64,000 nt of DNA from Eupeodes corollae (lineage: Eukaryota > Arthropoda > Insecta > Diptera > Syrphidae), in contig NC_079147.1 in NCBI RefSeq assembly GCF_945859685.1, positions 266,714,572 through 266,778,571 of the forward strand, given 5' to 3'. Position numbers and translations under genes: made by a program. Below the pieces are notes generated by a model. That model ran no database searches and was not told the origin of the DNA. It was given only the letters and a program-made list of their open reading frames with translations. Below are positions 12,590-24,797 of this stretch, piece after piece (within the stretch, counting starts at the first letter, position 1; each line of letters opens with the position of its first letter).

Positions 12590-13530
12590 TTAATGTCGGA
12601 AAGATATACGAGCCAACAACGAGCCAAAATTATTAAAATTTACTACCGAAATCGGGAGTCAGTGGCCTCAACGCTACGTCCAATTTATGGTCGTCTTAAT
12701 CGTCCTAGCAGGCACAATACAAAAGGTTCCCGTGCCAGTGAGACAAAGAAGTGACCGTAGTGTCGAGAATATTGCTGTCGCTGAGGCTTCAAATGCAGAA
12801 AGCACAAATGTGTTTCACACGTCGTTATCAAGCGTTGGTCATCATTGTGAAGCGTTGACTCAAAAACAGAATCAGATGGACCACCAGAAGCGTCGAATGT
12901 TCGTGAATTGGGCTAAGCAACAAGTTGAAAATGATTCTTCAGCGATGAGGCTCATTTCTGGCTGAATAGCTTCGTCAATAAACAAAATATTCAATTATTG
13001 GTCAGGCAGAAATCCACACGTACTCCATGAGTCATCATTTCATTTCAAAAAAATTACGGTTTGGTGTACGTACTTCTTCAGTAATGATCAATACCGGCAC
13101 TTTACTGTGAAACGTCAATAACAACCGAATATTTTTTGCCCCAATTGGATGATATCGACTTGGAGGAAATGTATTTCCAACAGGGCTGCGCCACCAGCCA
13201 CACAGCGAATGTCACAATCAATTTATTGGAAACTAAGTTTGGAAAACGTGTTATCTCTCGAAATGGACCAGTCGCTTGGCCGTAAGACTATTTCCCGTAC
13301 AAGTCTATGATCTATCTCTATGCCAACAAGCCAGTGACGATTGATGAATACCGAACGTGAAATTACAGCAGTATCGGCCGGTTTATGCTTGAAAACCGTC
13401 AAAAATTAAGTTAGCGTCTGGACTTCTGTAAGCGTGCCCGCAGTGGCCATGCAAAAGAAATCGAGTTGCATACATTATGGCATCGAACGTACTTGCACAG
13501 ACTGCAGGTACGATTTACGAAAATAAAATG
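12590..13530 (+). pseudogene. Relic of a rosa-type (DD41D) mariner-family transposase
   Basis: The N-terminal helix-turn-helix reads MSERYTSQQRAKIIKIYYRN with STLRPIYGRLNRPS. Broken pieces follow: SVENIAVAEA, a trace of the linker, SDEAHFWLNSFVNKQN (first catalytic Asp kept, about 12945-12990), and QLDDIDLEEMYFQQGCATSHTA with LLETKFGKRVISRNGPVAWP (13150-13285). In the second catalytic motif the family HQDGA has become QQGCA, so the Asp is gone. The third catalytic block and the C-terminus are lost or scrambled. It is the same family as the intact element at 25961-27264 but clearly a different, older lineage. Confidence 0.8.
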
Positions 13531-15759
13531 CAAATATTGGTAATACCAAGATTTTTCAAAAAGTTTTAAAAGCTGACAAAATTATCGAGAGTTCAATTTA
13601 AAAAGCTTTATTTTTTACAAATTCATTTTGTTCTTAATTTTTGAAGAACTTGTTTCATTTGCATACATTTTCCTTATTTAAATTTAAATATTAAAAAATT
13701 GAACAATAATCTTTATTTGATGACTACGCTCCTCATTTTTTGAATGTGGATTTTATAATGCGTCATCAGTTAAAAGCAGGAAACATGTCATCCTCAATAA
13801 AGAATAAATCAGTAAAAAAGAAAAATCTGTCAATTTACATTGAATACAAAATTTTCATTTGGTTAAACTCGCATAATGGTCAATTCATATCTTCTCCATC
13901 TGCAGACAAAACAAGCACCACGATCGAAAAAACAAAAATTCAAAATTAAATACAAGAAAAAATTGATATCGAAATTTAATTACAAACAACCACTCGCTCT
14001 TCTTAAAAACTAAAACAACGTAAATCCCAACCCAAATTCAGGACTCCGCATCCCAGAGAGATGTTGATATTGATGATGATGATGACTCTGATGATGGCGG
14101 CGGGCGCAGAGCGGCCAACGGCGGTAAGGTGCGATGCGGTAGTGATGAGAGGACTGGGCGACGACGACGGGTGAAATTTAATTATTTTTCCATCACAATA
14201 GCGAAGCAGAATTGATTGAATTTCAATGGAATTGTGACATCGACCTAGCATTGCCGGCATTGGGTGTTGACAGTCCATCTTATGAAGAATACTGTCTACG
14301 CTCTCGATATTGTTGTCCGTCCATATGCGGGCTATAAGTAGGAAGAGAGGAACACAATATTGATGTCCGTCAATCAGACTCTGTCATCATCATATGGATC
14401 AAACCTGCAGCACCTCCGACCACACCTCCTCTTGGCAAATGTTGTACAGTTGTTGTCGTCGTCGAGTCGGTTCAGTTACACTTCCCACTCCCGTACTCGA
14501 TTTAAAATATTATATCCACATCAAGGACGAGCGATGCTGATGACGAGAAGCGAAAATGTGAAAAACCAATTCTATAATGTCCTTATGGTGCCCCACTCCA
14601 GAACCATCAGCATCGGCAATAGCAACAGAAACAGACCCAGTGTCATCAGTGGGAGTTGATGTTTTCCTCATAGTCGTTGTCGTCGTCGTAGACGTCGTTG
14701 TCCTGACATGTGTCGCACAATGACTGTCAACTGTCCAGTGAGAGATAAATCCTTGAATACTACAAGAGAGACAAACTCAATTTTCGAAGAGTGTTACATT
14801 GAACACCATCCAGCAGGATAATGGTTAATTAATAACATTTTAAAATAGGGAATGGTCAGAGAGGGCATCAGCACTCGGGCAACATTCGTTTGTGTGGGGG
14901 GGGCTATATAGGATATCTATTTTCAATGAAGCTTCATAATTCCTTTTTGATTGCATTTTTGTCAATGGAGGCTATGAATATGTATGAGACGAGTTGAGTA
15001 TTGAAAAAGAAATGTGTGTTCTATAAAAACAAGAGTTGAACGAATTGCACAAATGCCACCGCGTAGATTCGCGTTTTTCAAAAACTCTTTTTGTTTGTGA
15101 GGTTAAATGTACCTCTGCTGCCTGCCGGTCCCAGCGGCTTAATTGACTTCTTTAAAATTCTCTTTGGTTCTTTCTACATGAATGCCACATAAAAACTAGA
15201 GGGGAATCTAGCTCATCGCGTTAGATGTTATAAGAAAAAGACGTCGACAAGAGGGCACGCGAAACGCAGTTTATAACGAGCGAAAGATATTTAGATGCAT
15301 TTTAATAATTCACTTTTACTTTCTTATCTGGGACGCATCTTTTTTAATTTTTAACAAGTTTTCTTTGTCGGTATTGCAGTTTGAAAATAAATAACAAAAG
15401 TTGGTTTTGTAAAAAAATTCGTTCTCTTTGTTTCTTTATATTAATTTGTATATCCAAACAAAATCTATATTTTCTATGCTCTACTTTTCTTTTGAAGTAC
15501 TTATTGTTATAGTCACCTACCTTAAGATGTTTATGAAGCTTTTATTTTCTAGTCTTAAAAAAAAATGTTCCGAATGAAACTATGATTGCGACTGAATATC
15601 TTATTGCTTTTTTAAATCGTTGGGACAAAATTAAAAACAAAAATCCTTAAACAAATTTATAACTTTTTTAAAATTGTCAAACATTTTTCAAAAATTTTAA
15701 AACCAAAATTTCAAAAAATAAGTGTACTGTGTATAAAAGCAAGTTTTTAAAGTTTTTGT
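13531..15759. other. Non-coding stretch with a mixed-composition island
   Basis: AT-rich at both ends. The middle (about 14000-14820) is less AT-rich and carries short GAT/GAC and GTC/GTT trinucleotide runs (14065-14110, 14665-14700) and a G-run near 14896. The ORFs there follow these runs and look incidental. The island could be host regulatory or untranslated sequence, but the sequence alone does not show it. Confidence 0.4.
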
Positions 15760-17816
15760 TAACTTCTCATATGAAGTTATTGTAACCGGTCCGATATGTC
15801 GATTTAAAAATGTTGACATTTCTCGACGCTTCATGGTGTCTAGAAGCTAAATAAAAGATTTTTAGAGAAATGTTTGTATATGAAAACTGAGTGGGTGGTT
15901 TTTAACCATAGAAATTTAAAAAAAAGTACAAATTTTGGCTAGCTAATATCTCACCAAATAACAGTTGAATTTACCTCGAATATTATAAGAACGAAAAATG
16001 ACTTTATCTTCAAAACAATTGTATGAAACGAAGAATAACGATTTTGACATTTGGTAAAATTTTAAGAAAAATCCAATTGACGGTTTTTTACGTAAAATAA
16101 AAACATAAATAATTTTAGGGTTTAATTATCTTCTTATATACTAAAAATATTGGCTTGAAACTAATTTTATCTTAAAGAAAATATTTATTTTGACATTAAG
16201 AAAAATGTATATAAAAATCTAACAGACAGTTATTCACACAAATTAAAATATAAAAACTTAGTACGCAACAATGGTAAAAAAACTTATGTATATTGGCTTC
16301 AAAATGCTAGACTTTGGTACGAAATTCCAATCTGTATTTGTTTATATGGAAAATAAATCTTTTAAGAAATGCCACTGAAATTGTTAAAGATTGGGTTTTG
16401 ACTGAGAAACTCGTTAACAAAAATAGATTTTGGAATCAAACTATTTCATTATATTCAAAATTTCTTGGTAATTTTTCAAAATTTAACTGACAAAATTTTT
16501 GACGGCAAAACACATTAACCTAGAAAAATTCCAAGAAACTGATAAGAAATGGTTCAAGTACTAGGAGAACGAAGAAAGATTTTTACTTCAAAATATTTAT
16601 CTCGCAAAACATTGTTCTGAATATTTAGATACGCAGATCCTGGAAAAAACCCAAGAACACCAAATCGACACCCACCATCTTTTCATCGATTTCAAGGCCG
16701 CATATAACGAGCTGTATAGAGCCATGTCTAGTTTTGGTATCCCTGCCAAACTCGTCCGTTTGTGCAGGATAACCATGGAGGATTTACGCTGCACCATAAA
16801 GGTTGGAAACAACTTAACAGAACCTTTTGATGTCAAAAAAGGTTTTACACAAGATGATGCGCTGTCATGTGATTTTTTTAACATCTTGCTTGATAGAATA
16901 CTGCAGATCTCCCACTCCAACGTCAACACTAGAGGCTTTATCCTTTAAAAGTCTGTCCAATTACTAGCATATGCTGATGACATTGACATAATCGGAAGAA
17001 CTCAGCGTGATGTCAATGGGGCTTTTGTGAGTATTGAGGCAGTGGCGGCAAAAATGGGTTTAACGGTTAATGAGGGCAAAACAAAGTACATGCTGTCGCC
17101 AAGAAAGAACATACAACACCGACGTCTTGGTCAAAACGTCACCTTCGACAGACGTAACTTTGAGGTAGTCAAGGACTTCGTCTACCAAGGCTCCGCTGTA
17201 AACGCAGAAAACAACACCAGCGCTGAGATCAAACGCAGAATAACTCTTGCTAACCGCTGTTTCTTTGGACTAAGAAAGCAATTGAGTGGTAAAGTCCTCT
17301 CTTGAGGGACCAAAGTGTTGCTATATAAGACCCATATCATCCCCGTCCTGCTATACGGTGCAGAAGAATGGACTCTGCAAAAGTGGATGAAAGCACCTTG
17401 GGTCGTTTCGAAACAAAAGTTCTTCGTGTGATCTACGGTCCCGTATGCATCGAAGGAGGGTGGAGGAGAAGATGGAACGACGAGCTGTACGGGCTGTACA
17501 GCGACGTAGACTTAGCCAGAGGGGTGAAAGTCCAAAGACTAAAATGGCTGGGTCACTTAGAGCGCATGAAAACCAATGCTCCGGCCCGGAAAGTCTTGGA
17601 ATCCACACCCACAGGGCAGCGCAGTAGAGGAAGACCGCGGATCAGGTGGTGCGCACAAGTGGAAGGTGACCTCACCCAACTTGGAGCGCGAAACTGGAGA
17701 CATGTAGCTAGGGACCGAGCTAGATGGAGAAGTTTTCTTGGGTGAGGCCCTAGCAAGACAAATCGACAGTTGGAATGAAAAGTTATCAGTGTGCGTCCCA
17801 TCTCAGCTCCTATTAA
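15760..17816 (+). repeat. Repeat A, copy 3, split by a LINE insertion
   Basis: The left end at 15760 is TAACTTCTCATATGAAGTTA, a variant of the family hairpin, followed by CATTTCTCGACGCTTCA. The body runs to about 16620. The right end resumes at 17755 (CAAGACAAATCGACAG, then AAGTTATCAGTGTGCGTCCC, to about 17816). The intervening 16625-17754 is a retrotransposon fragment, so this copy predates that insertion. Confidence 0.7.
16625..17745 (+). pseudogene. 5'-truncated non-LTR reverse transcriptase inserted in repeat A
   Basis: It begins inside the reverse transcriptase (ILEKTQEHQIDTHHLFIDF, with catalytic motif A as FIDFKAAYN). Then come SFGIPAKLVRLCRITMED, VGNNLTEPFDVKKGF, ALSCDFFNILLDRIL, an in-frame stop near 16946, QLLAYADDIDIIGRTQRD (catalytic YADD near 16965-16985), KMGLTVNEGKTKYML, NFEVVKDFVYQGSAV and EIKRRITLANRCFFGLRKQL. 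After a stop at 17303 and a frameshift near 17385, the C-terminal part stays open to 17745: GRFETKVLRVIYGPVCIEGG, QRLKWLGHLERM, GRPRIRWCAQVEGDLTQLG. Same family as 190-2095; this copy keeps the half that the other has lost. Confidence 0.85.
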
Positions 17817-18029
17817 AAAATTTTAATTAAATAATGAGGAAAATTATTTTTGTCTTAATATTTTATATTTTTTAAGATGTTATAAAGTGTTTAGAGTTTC
17901 CTGAGATTAACAGGCTTTTGCATTAAACAAACTTTAAGGAGTTTATCCAATTCTTAAGGAAATTTCAATACCTAAAATTTTAAACCAAAAACCGATTGAT
18001 TTTAAACTTGTCCTTGACGTTTCAAAGTA

Positions 18030-18250
18030 AATTCATTCGAAAACGATTTCGAATTTTAGATTTCAATCAAACATGATATAACGATGGTAGAGAAGTCGAA
18101 AAAAGGGATTCCCGCTATTCCATCACTCTGTCTTTCTATCTGTCCTCGCCCCTAAAGCCTTAACTGTTAGGTTGATTGAGCTCAAACATGGAAATTAAAG
18201 TTTAAAGAAAATTTGATTCAGTTTTTTTTTTTTTTTGATTTTTCTGTAAA
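18030..18250 (+). repeat. Repeat B, copy 2
   Basis: 'tttcaatcaaacatgatataacgatggtagagaagtcgaaaaaaggg' leads into TCTGTCTTTCTATCTGTCC. This matches 55950-56020 closely, and 4835 less closely. Confidence 0.6.
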
Positions 18251-20104
18251 ATAGTCCGTAAGATTTTTATGAAGGTTTCCTTTAAATTGTATTTAGTAAT
18301 TAAAGTAACACACTGTCATATAATTTCTGGAATTTTGATGTAAAATTGGGAAAACTGATAATATTTATTTAAGATTTTGGTGTATTTGACAAAATACACT
18401 GGTTTAAATATTACACCACTGTAATTTCTGTGCAAAATTTTAATATTTTTGTACCAATTCGGTGCAAAAAGTAAACTGATTCGCAGCTGTTTTTGATATG
18501 CCATTAATGGCGCACACACATATCCAATTTTGAAATCAATCAACAAAACGTATTTCTTATAAAATAAACCTTTTTTCGGTATAAGATATCAATTGCAGAT
18601 TCAATACACTAAATTACTAATGTCAAACCATAAATTCAAAAAATGTTCACAACTTAATACGTTTTCATGATGACGCTTTAAAATTTGGATTTTTGCGAAA
18701 TATTTCTGCATATCATTTGAAAGTACGTTATCTTGATTAAAAGAGTGGCTCTATACCTTTAAGTCAATTGTTTACACGTATAAATAAAATGAATATTGAA
18801 TTTTCGGCCTTCAAAATCAGTCTAGTATCTTATTTTGAAAACTCTGAAACCTTTGGCAGTGTCAGGTTTTCAGCTTTCATGTTTTTAAATGACCAAAAAA
18901 TAAGTGGTTTCTCATCGCACTGTGTGAAATCGAATGAAATTAAATAATAACTATAATTTTGTCTTTCTTGATTAAAATTAAACACATTTAAGAAATTAAT
19001 GGGTATATTTTTCGCAATGGTATATTTTTTGATTTGTACATATATAAGTATAGTATATAATAAATGTACTTCAGGAGAAATAGTAAATGTGTACAGGGTG
19101 TCCAAAAGTCGGCGCCAACGAAAATTGTTAATTTTAATTTAGCAAAATAATACGTTGGATACGTTAAACGCATATAAAACCATGTGTGATAGAAATAAAA
19201 TTTAACATCATGCTTTAATAAAAAAGATAAAATCAGAAGAATTGGCTTTAGTATTGTGAAGTTATAAAAATGTTTAAATAAAAAATAAAAAATCCTCTTC
19301 GTTTTAGGAATAAGGACTGTCTTACGGCACATAATGGCCTGTTTGGCATTTGGATCTACACCTATATTCAAATAAAGTTTAGTTCACACAACAGCTAAGG
19401 CCAGTTGACCATTTAAAACTTCGTAGACACGTATATTATATTGCTAGTATCGATGTTGACGTTATTGCAGAACCAGGAAGATTTTTCGTACACACGCCCT
19501 CTAAACTAATGCATCAAAAGGAAAACATGAAAAGTATAATATGAATAATGGAGTTTTTGGAACTTTAAGTTCTACATTGTATAAAGATCTCCTGATTGAA
19601 GCAATTCATTTTAAAGTACGGGTATAACATTTTATTTTGTGAAAAATAAAAAATTATTGTTAGAAGTTTATGCCCCTGTGATCAACATTTCAAATCAATA
19701 TAAAAATTATAAGTATTGAATAATGATTAAAACTTGTTAATTAATTAAAAAAATCTGAGGCAAAATTCAAAGCAATTTGGAACACAATAAAACAAAAAAC
19801 AATAATCAAGGAAAATTAGGCACTTCAAGAAAATTTTTAATTACCAAAGTTAAACATCGCTAAAGAACTTCACTTAACCGTCCTTAAAACTTTCCAAAAC
19901 TCCTGTTAATGAGGAGAAAACATTTCATGGTTTGTAAAAGGGTTTAAGGTGCAGTTTTATTTAAATTACCCAATTTTTTAAGTTTTGTTCATCATTTACC
20001 GGATGGAACAACAAATATTACTGAATTATTTGTAATATAATAGACTCTAATACAATTTATGTTATCAGCACAATTTAAAAATTAAAAAAAAAACTTTGCT
20101 GGAC

Positions 20105-20205
20105 TAGTTTGTTGATATTTTTTTTATTTTTAATCATTCAGTAAAATTTTGGGAAAGATCGAATTGAGAATTTTTTTACAAAAAATAAAAACATATGGTA
20201 ACCTT
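20105..20205 (+). repeat. Repeat A core fragment
   Basis: CATTCAGTAAAATTTTGGG, then AAAGATCGAATTGAGAA and a T-run with ACAAAAAATAAAAAC, match the tandem-unit core of repeat A. No ends are present. Confidence 0.5.
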
Positions 20206-20869
20206 CCACTTAAAATTTTTCCATCATAGCAAGTTTTCAAAATATTTCAATATAAAACAACAGAAAAACGGATTTTTAAGCCTAAGTTAAAACTCAAAAT
20301 ATCTCTTAACAATAAACTGTATAATGATTTTGCAAAACACAGATCTTTGCTTTTTAGATATAATTTAAATCATTTTAGCATCTTTCCTAGTTTTTAGAAA
20401 TTATCATTAGTTGGCTCCTTATGAAGTTTTGAGTAAACTTTGAATTTAACGTATTTTTCAAAACTATAAACAGTTTTCTCAAAATCATTCTGGAGTTAGA
20501 TTTTGTGGTGTTTTCGTATCCAAACATTAATTTTAACACTTTGCTCAAGTTTTGAAAACAACGGTTTTTAATTTTTTTATATTTTGTAATTTATTTCAAA
20601 AACTTGATATTAGATATAAGAGATTCGTTACAAAAGCAAAACTTTTCTTGTTTAAAACCGTTTCAGCATAAATATCTTAGCGTTTCATTGAAAAAAAACT
20701 ACTTTATAAATTTAGTTAGCCTCAAAAAGCCTTATAGTACATTATCTCCAAGACTTGACAACATGTATTCATTTCGAAATCGGATTTGAATTAAGGCCAC
20801 CAAAACCCATTAGAATAGTGCAAGAACGGTGATATCAATTTAGAACTGCATTGTTTGTGGGATTTCATA

Positions 20870-21240
20870 TTTTTGAAAGAAAAACTGTCAATTGTTTTGA
20901 GGTAATTCCAATCAAAACTTCATTTTTGACAATTTTTTCAGTTTAATTTCTTTTTACAAAAATTGTTAATTAGATTTCTCTAAAAATTATATAAAGATGT
21001 AAAAAACGTTATTTTTCTTTGTAAGCAATAATTTATATAGGTAACATAATTTTTTGGTCATAAAATGTACGAAGTGACTAATATTTGTTCCCAGTACTTT
21101 TATATTATAAAATGTAATTGAAACCAATTTCTTAAGAAATAGCCGGAACAGGGTATTCCAAACGAACATAAACACCCGCTCACATTTCTATATCCAAAAT
21201 CCATGGGCGTAGGTTTTAGGGACCTTGAAACGTTAATAAA
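20870..21240 (-). repeat. Repeat A diverged inverted fragment
   Basis: The orientation is given by AACTGTCAATT, 'gatttctctaaaaatt', AACGTTATTTTTCTTTG and finally TTTTAGGGACCTTGAAACGT near 21218, the reverse complement of the left-end CGTTTCAAGGTCCC block. It is strongly diverged. Confidence 0.45.
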
Positions 21241-21840
21241 TTTTTAAATTTGTAATGCACGAATGATTTTTTTCTCTTACATATTATATTTTGTTACTAT
21301 TTCAGTTCTGACGCCCAATGTTTTATATGAAAAAACTAAAATGTTTGTATGACATGGTAAATAAAATTAATGCTCAATATAAACTCTTTTATACTTAGGA
21401 ACATTTGAAAGTTTAAAAGAGCGTTCCCATTTTCCATTTATTTTCTTTAAGAACATGACATAAGAAACTTAGGGTTCACATACTCTTAACGCTTCAGGAT
21501 AGGAAGAACGGTTCTTTACTTTTATCATATATCTGCGGTTGACTGATTTTTTTCTGAAAAATGCATCTGGTTTAAGCTGTAGCCGAAAAACAAAATCACG
21601 AACAAAATGTTATCAATATCCCAATTACGCAATTCTAAATTGTATCCAATTAAAAGATTCAATATTTATAATAATGCTTAAAGTGTTAGATAGTATTTTT
21701 ATAATAAGCTTATATTTGTAGAAATATAACAGCTTTAGTAAAAATTATTGGTAAAGTTTAAAAATGTTTATAAATTAACAATAACTCCAAAAAACAATTG
21801 ATTGATTTCTCGTTTTGAAAAGTTTTATTACTCTCATCAC

Positions 21841-23990
21841 ATCCACGCAATAAGTCTCATCAACAACATCTCTTTAAAAATAAAACAACCACCATAATAC
21901 CACACGTTTCTGGTCCAAAGTCATTCAAGTGAACTTCAGAGACTTCATCCAGAATCCACCATCGTACCATCATCGTTTCGATGTTGTCAGTTCAATGCAT
22001 GTTTCACCATATCAAAATTCCATTCAAAATCAAGTTGATTGCAAACTCTTCAATTGATTATTATTATTATTATATTGTCGGGGCTATCATTCCCAGAGGC
22101 AATATAGACTATATCATCAGTACGAGAACAGGATGATGGTAAGTATATGTGCTGTACTGTGTTGGAAACCCATTCCAATATACCTTTGAATCCATATAAT
22201 TTAAACACACCTTTATTTGACCGATCTACCAATGATATATCGACCACAATATAAAAGGTTCAGACTTTGGATACACAACCCCATCACATCATGACGACAA
22301 CACAACACCTCTCTTACTCCAAGCCTCCTTCCATCTTCTCATCACACCCATCACGGTTGTATCCATAGCCGTACACCAAAAACGATGTCCTTCAACATTG
22401 TTAAATTCCGTTTGCACTCCATATGGAGTACATAAACAATTTTATCCTGTCCAGAGGACACGACACGACAAGGACGAGGACGAAAATGACTCTTCAAAAA
22501 ACTTGAATCTATTCAATAATAATAAGTGAAAACGTAAACCAAGTGCTTCACTCACTTCACTGTCACAACCAGGGAATGAAGATATCAAAACTTTGTCCTG
22601 TAAATTGACGTAAATGTGATCATACGACGAGTATAATGTTTTCTGACAACGCCAACAACAACCACGGTTACAGAAAAGCTATGGCGGGCGTTGGGTCGTT
22701 CTAGTGGGAGTGGAAGTCAAAGTCAGAGAAAATATTTGCGCGAAGAACAGGATTCTATTTTCCACAACAACAATCAAAACCCAAGTGAATTTACTTCTGC
22801 TTTTCTGTGCATTAAACCTCAAGGTACTGCGGATGAACTCTAAGAAAATTCCTGACTGGGAATTATACTTTTGGTTGGATAGGAACTCGTACTCGAATAC
22901 CCCAGACCAGACCCACCTCGAAAACAATTTAGTAATGTTTGTAAGATTGAGAGAGAGAGAGGGTGGTAGGTATGCGATGTGCGATTTGTGATGGCGGGCT
23001 GAGTCCTCAACTACACCACCATCAACATCCTTCTCTACCGACAAATCTACCATCTATACCTATATGTATAGAGAATGACAATGGCTTCCGTTTGAATAAA
23101 GGACTTCTTTTTCCAGCGGAGATTATATTCCACCATCGCTACCATCATCATCACTTCATATACACTCTGTGGGCTTAGAGATCGTCCGGTTCGAGAAATG
23201 AAATGACACCTTGAGGGTAAGTTAAGTGAAATGTTGATTGTTAGTTTAGGTCACTCGGCACTTTGAAGGCTTTGTGAGTGCTAAAAAAAAGGGTGTGCTG
23301 TTGGGAAGATAGGTATAACGAAAGTGTATATATCCTGGACTCGTTGGAAAAAGATAAAACCACCAAGGTCTTTTGTTTGAGAAAGGTTTCTCTCGCTATA
23401 GAAAGGTGGAAGTTTTAAGAGTGTAAAGATAAGAATAAAAAAAAACAACCGACGTTGTATTATATTTTTATGATTTTATGAATTAGAAAAATAAAAGAGT
23501 GTGGTAATTTTTATTCCTTGAGTTTGCTTTGGAGAGTGTTTATATCCTTAGGATAGGTTCGTGTTTCAATGGAATTTTATGTATTTTAAATGACATTAAA
23601 TATGTTTTAATTTTACACTTTATTACCAATTTACATATTGACGTAAACGCAAAAGTTAGAAATGTTGCAGTATTTTTATACAAAAATATTTATCATGGAT
23701 ACATATTTTCAACGAAGTTGGAGTTACTTAACATAAATATAATAAATTATTTATATTAAATATTTACACTTATTTATTCATTATTTTATTTTATATGAAT
23801 TTTATTGTCTTAGTCTTCTAAATTTTGTAATAAAACACCTCAGATATTGACAAGAAAATTAGCAAATTTTATAGACACCAAATTATTTTTTGTATATTAT
23901 TAAATTATTATACACTATTTATATTAAATAATTTCAAGCATTTCTATTCAAGAGTATGCTAAAAATATACATAGGTGAAAATAACATAGG
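21841..23990. other. Non-coding stretch with a mixed-composition island
   Basis: Between about 21840 and 23330 the sequence is less AT-rich than its surroundings, contains an (ATT)n run near 22055-22076 and a GAGA tract near 22950-22962, and lacks recognisable transposon motifs. The ORFs (for example 22679-23053 on the minus strand) show no family signature. From 23340 onward it returns to plain AT-rich DNA. Confidence 0.4.
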
Positions 23991-23999
23991 CCACCGCTC

Positions 24000-24110
24000 A
24001 ATTTCAGCTGAATCTATGCGGAAGAGTCATTGAGAATTGGACCACTCGGATCCGTGCCACCGTAAGAAGACGAGGCGGGCATTTGAATGATGTCATATTC
24101 CACACTTAAT
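24000..24110 (+). pseudogene. 3' end of a rosa-type (DD41D) transposase
   Basis: One frame reads VIENWTTRIRATVRRRGG followed by HLNDVIFHT and a stop. This is the characteristic C-terminal 'NW..RI.....RGGHLN.VIF' block of rosa-type transposases, whose counterpart in the intact copy is QNWTFRIQHLRRIRGQHLNE. The preceding SAESMRK is one frame off. Nothing further upstream is preserved. Confidence 0.7.
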
Positions 24111-24454
24111 GGCATACATGCGCCTTTCAAATTAAAAAATAATTTTGTTAATACCTTTATTTTATTTCATTTCATTTCAACATCTACCCGCCTTTATTGA
24201 AAAACCCTCTAATAAATAAAAGGAACGAAATGTTTGGGGTCCAAATGTGTTTTAATGGCAAAACACAATTTCGTTTAGATACAAATTTACTTGGTATGAA
24301 ATGGTACACAAAAATGGACTCTTGATTTTGTTCAAACTTTAAATAGTTATGATAGAGAATAATAAGCGAAAAGATCGTTTTTCTAAACAGGTTAAATTCG
24401 CTTAAGGTCATAACAAGAAATACCAAACTTTTTTGATTCCCCATTGCAAGTTAT

Positions 24455-24535
24455 TTAAAGTTTCTTAAATTTCGACCTTTTCTCGACTTTTCAAGGTTCC
24501 AAAAATCTTAATTTATTATTTTTAGAGAAACTTCG
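24455..24535 (+). repeat. Repeat A left-end fragment
   Basis: TTTCTCGACTTTTCAAGGTTC followed by 'aaaaatcttaattta...tttttagagaaa' matches the early left part of repeat A. The terminal hairpin and the body are missing. Confidence 0.45.
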
Positions 24536-24797
24536 AACGTTTGAATAACATTTTTTCTTTCTCCGTATAAATAATTTTGTCTTACAGGTAATAAAGCAAG
24601 ATATGTAAGGACTTTCAAAAAACTGTTGGTTGATTTGGAATATGGTAGTATGTACACCAAAACACTTTATTAACAAATCACTGTATGTCATAATACTGTG
24701 TCCACGTATTTCTTATCACAAAACACTGTATTATGTGTGTTTATGGTAATTTTATGAAAATTCTGTGCTTCACAGCTGTCAAAAATTGTTCTTATAA

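Larger units (their letters stand above)
18251..21840. other. AT-rich DNA with repeat A fragments
   Basis: Mostly anonymous. The core-unit fragment of repeat A at 20105-20205 and an inverted fragment at 20870-21240 are listed separately. At 19092-19116 TACAGGGTGTCC plus AAAAGTCGGCGCC resembles the terminus of a Tc1/mariner-type element, but I found no partner end. The long ORFs here (for example 18988-19371 on the minus strand) are AT-rich and match nothing I recognise. Confidence 0.4.

Noticed and set aside
18988..19371. 127-codon minus-strand ORF
   Set aside because: AT-driven composition rich in F, Y, L and I; no motif in a transposase, receptor or reverse transcriptase order.
22679..23053. 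124-codon minus-strand ORF as a host exon
   Set aside because: No recognisable domain, and an overlapping plus-strand ORF of similar quality exists.
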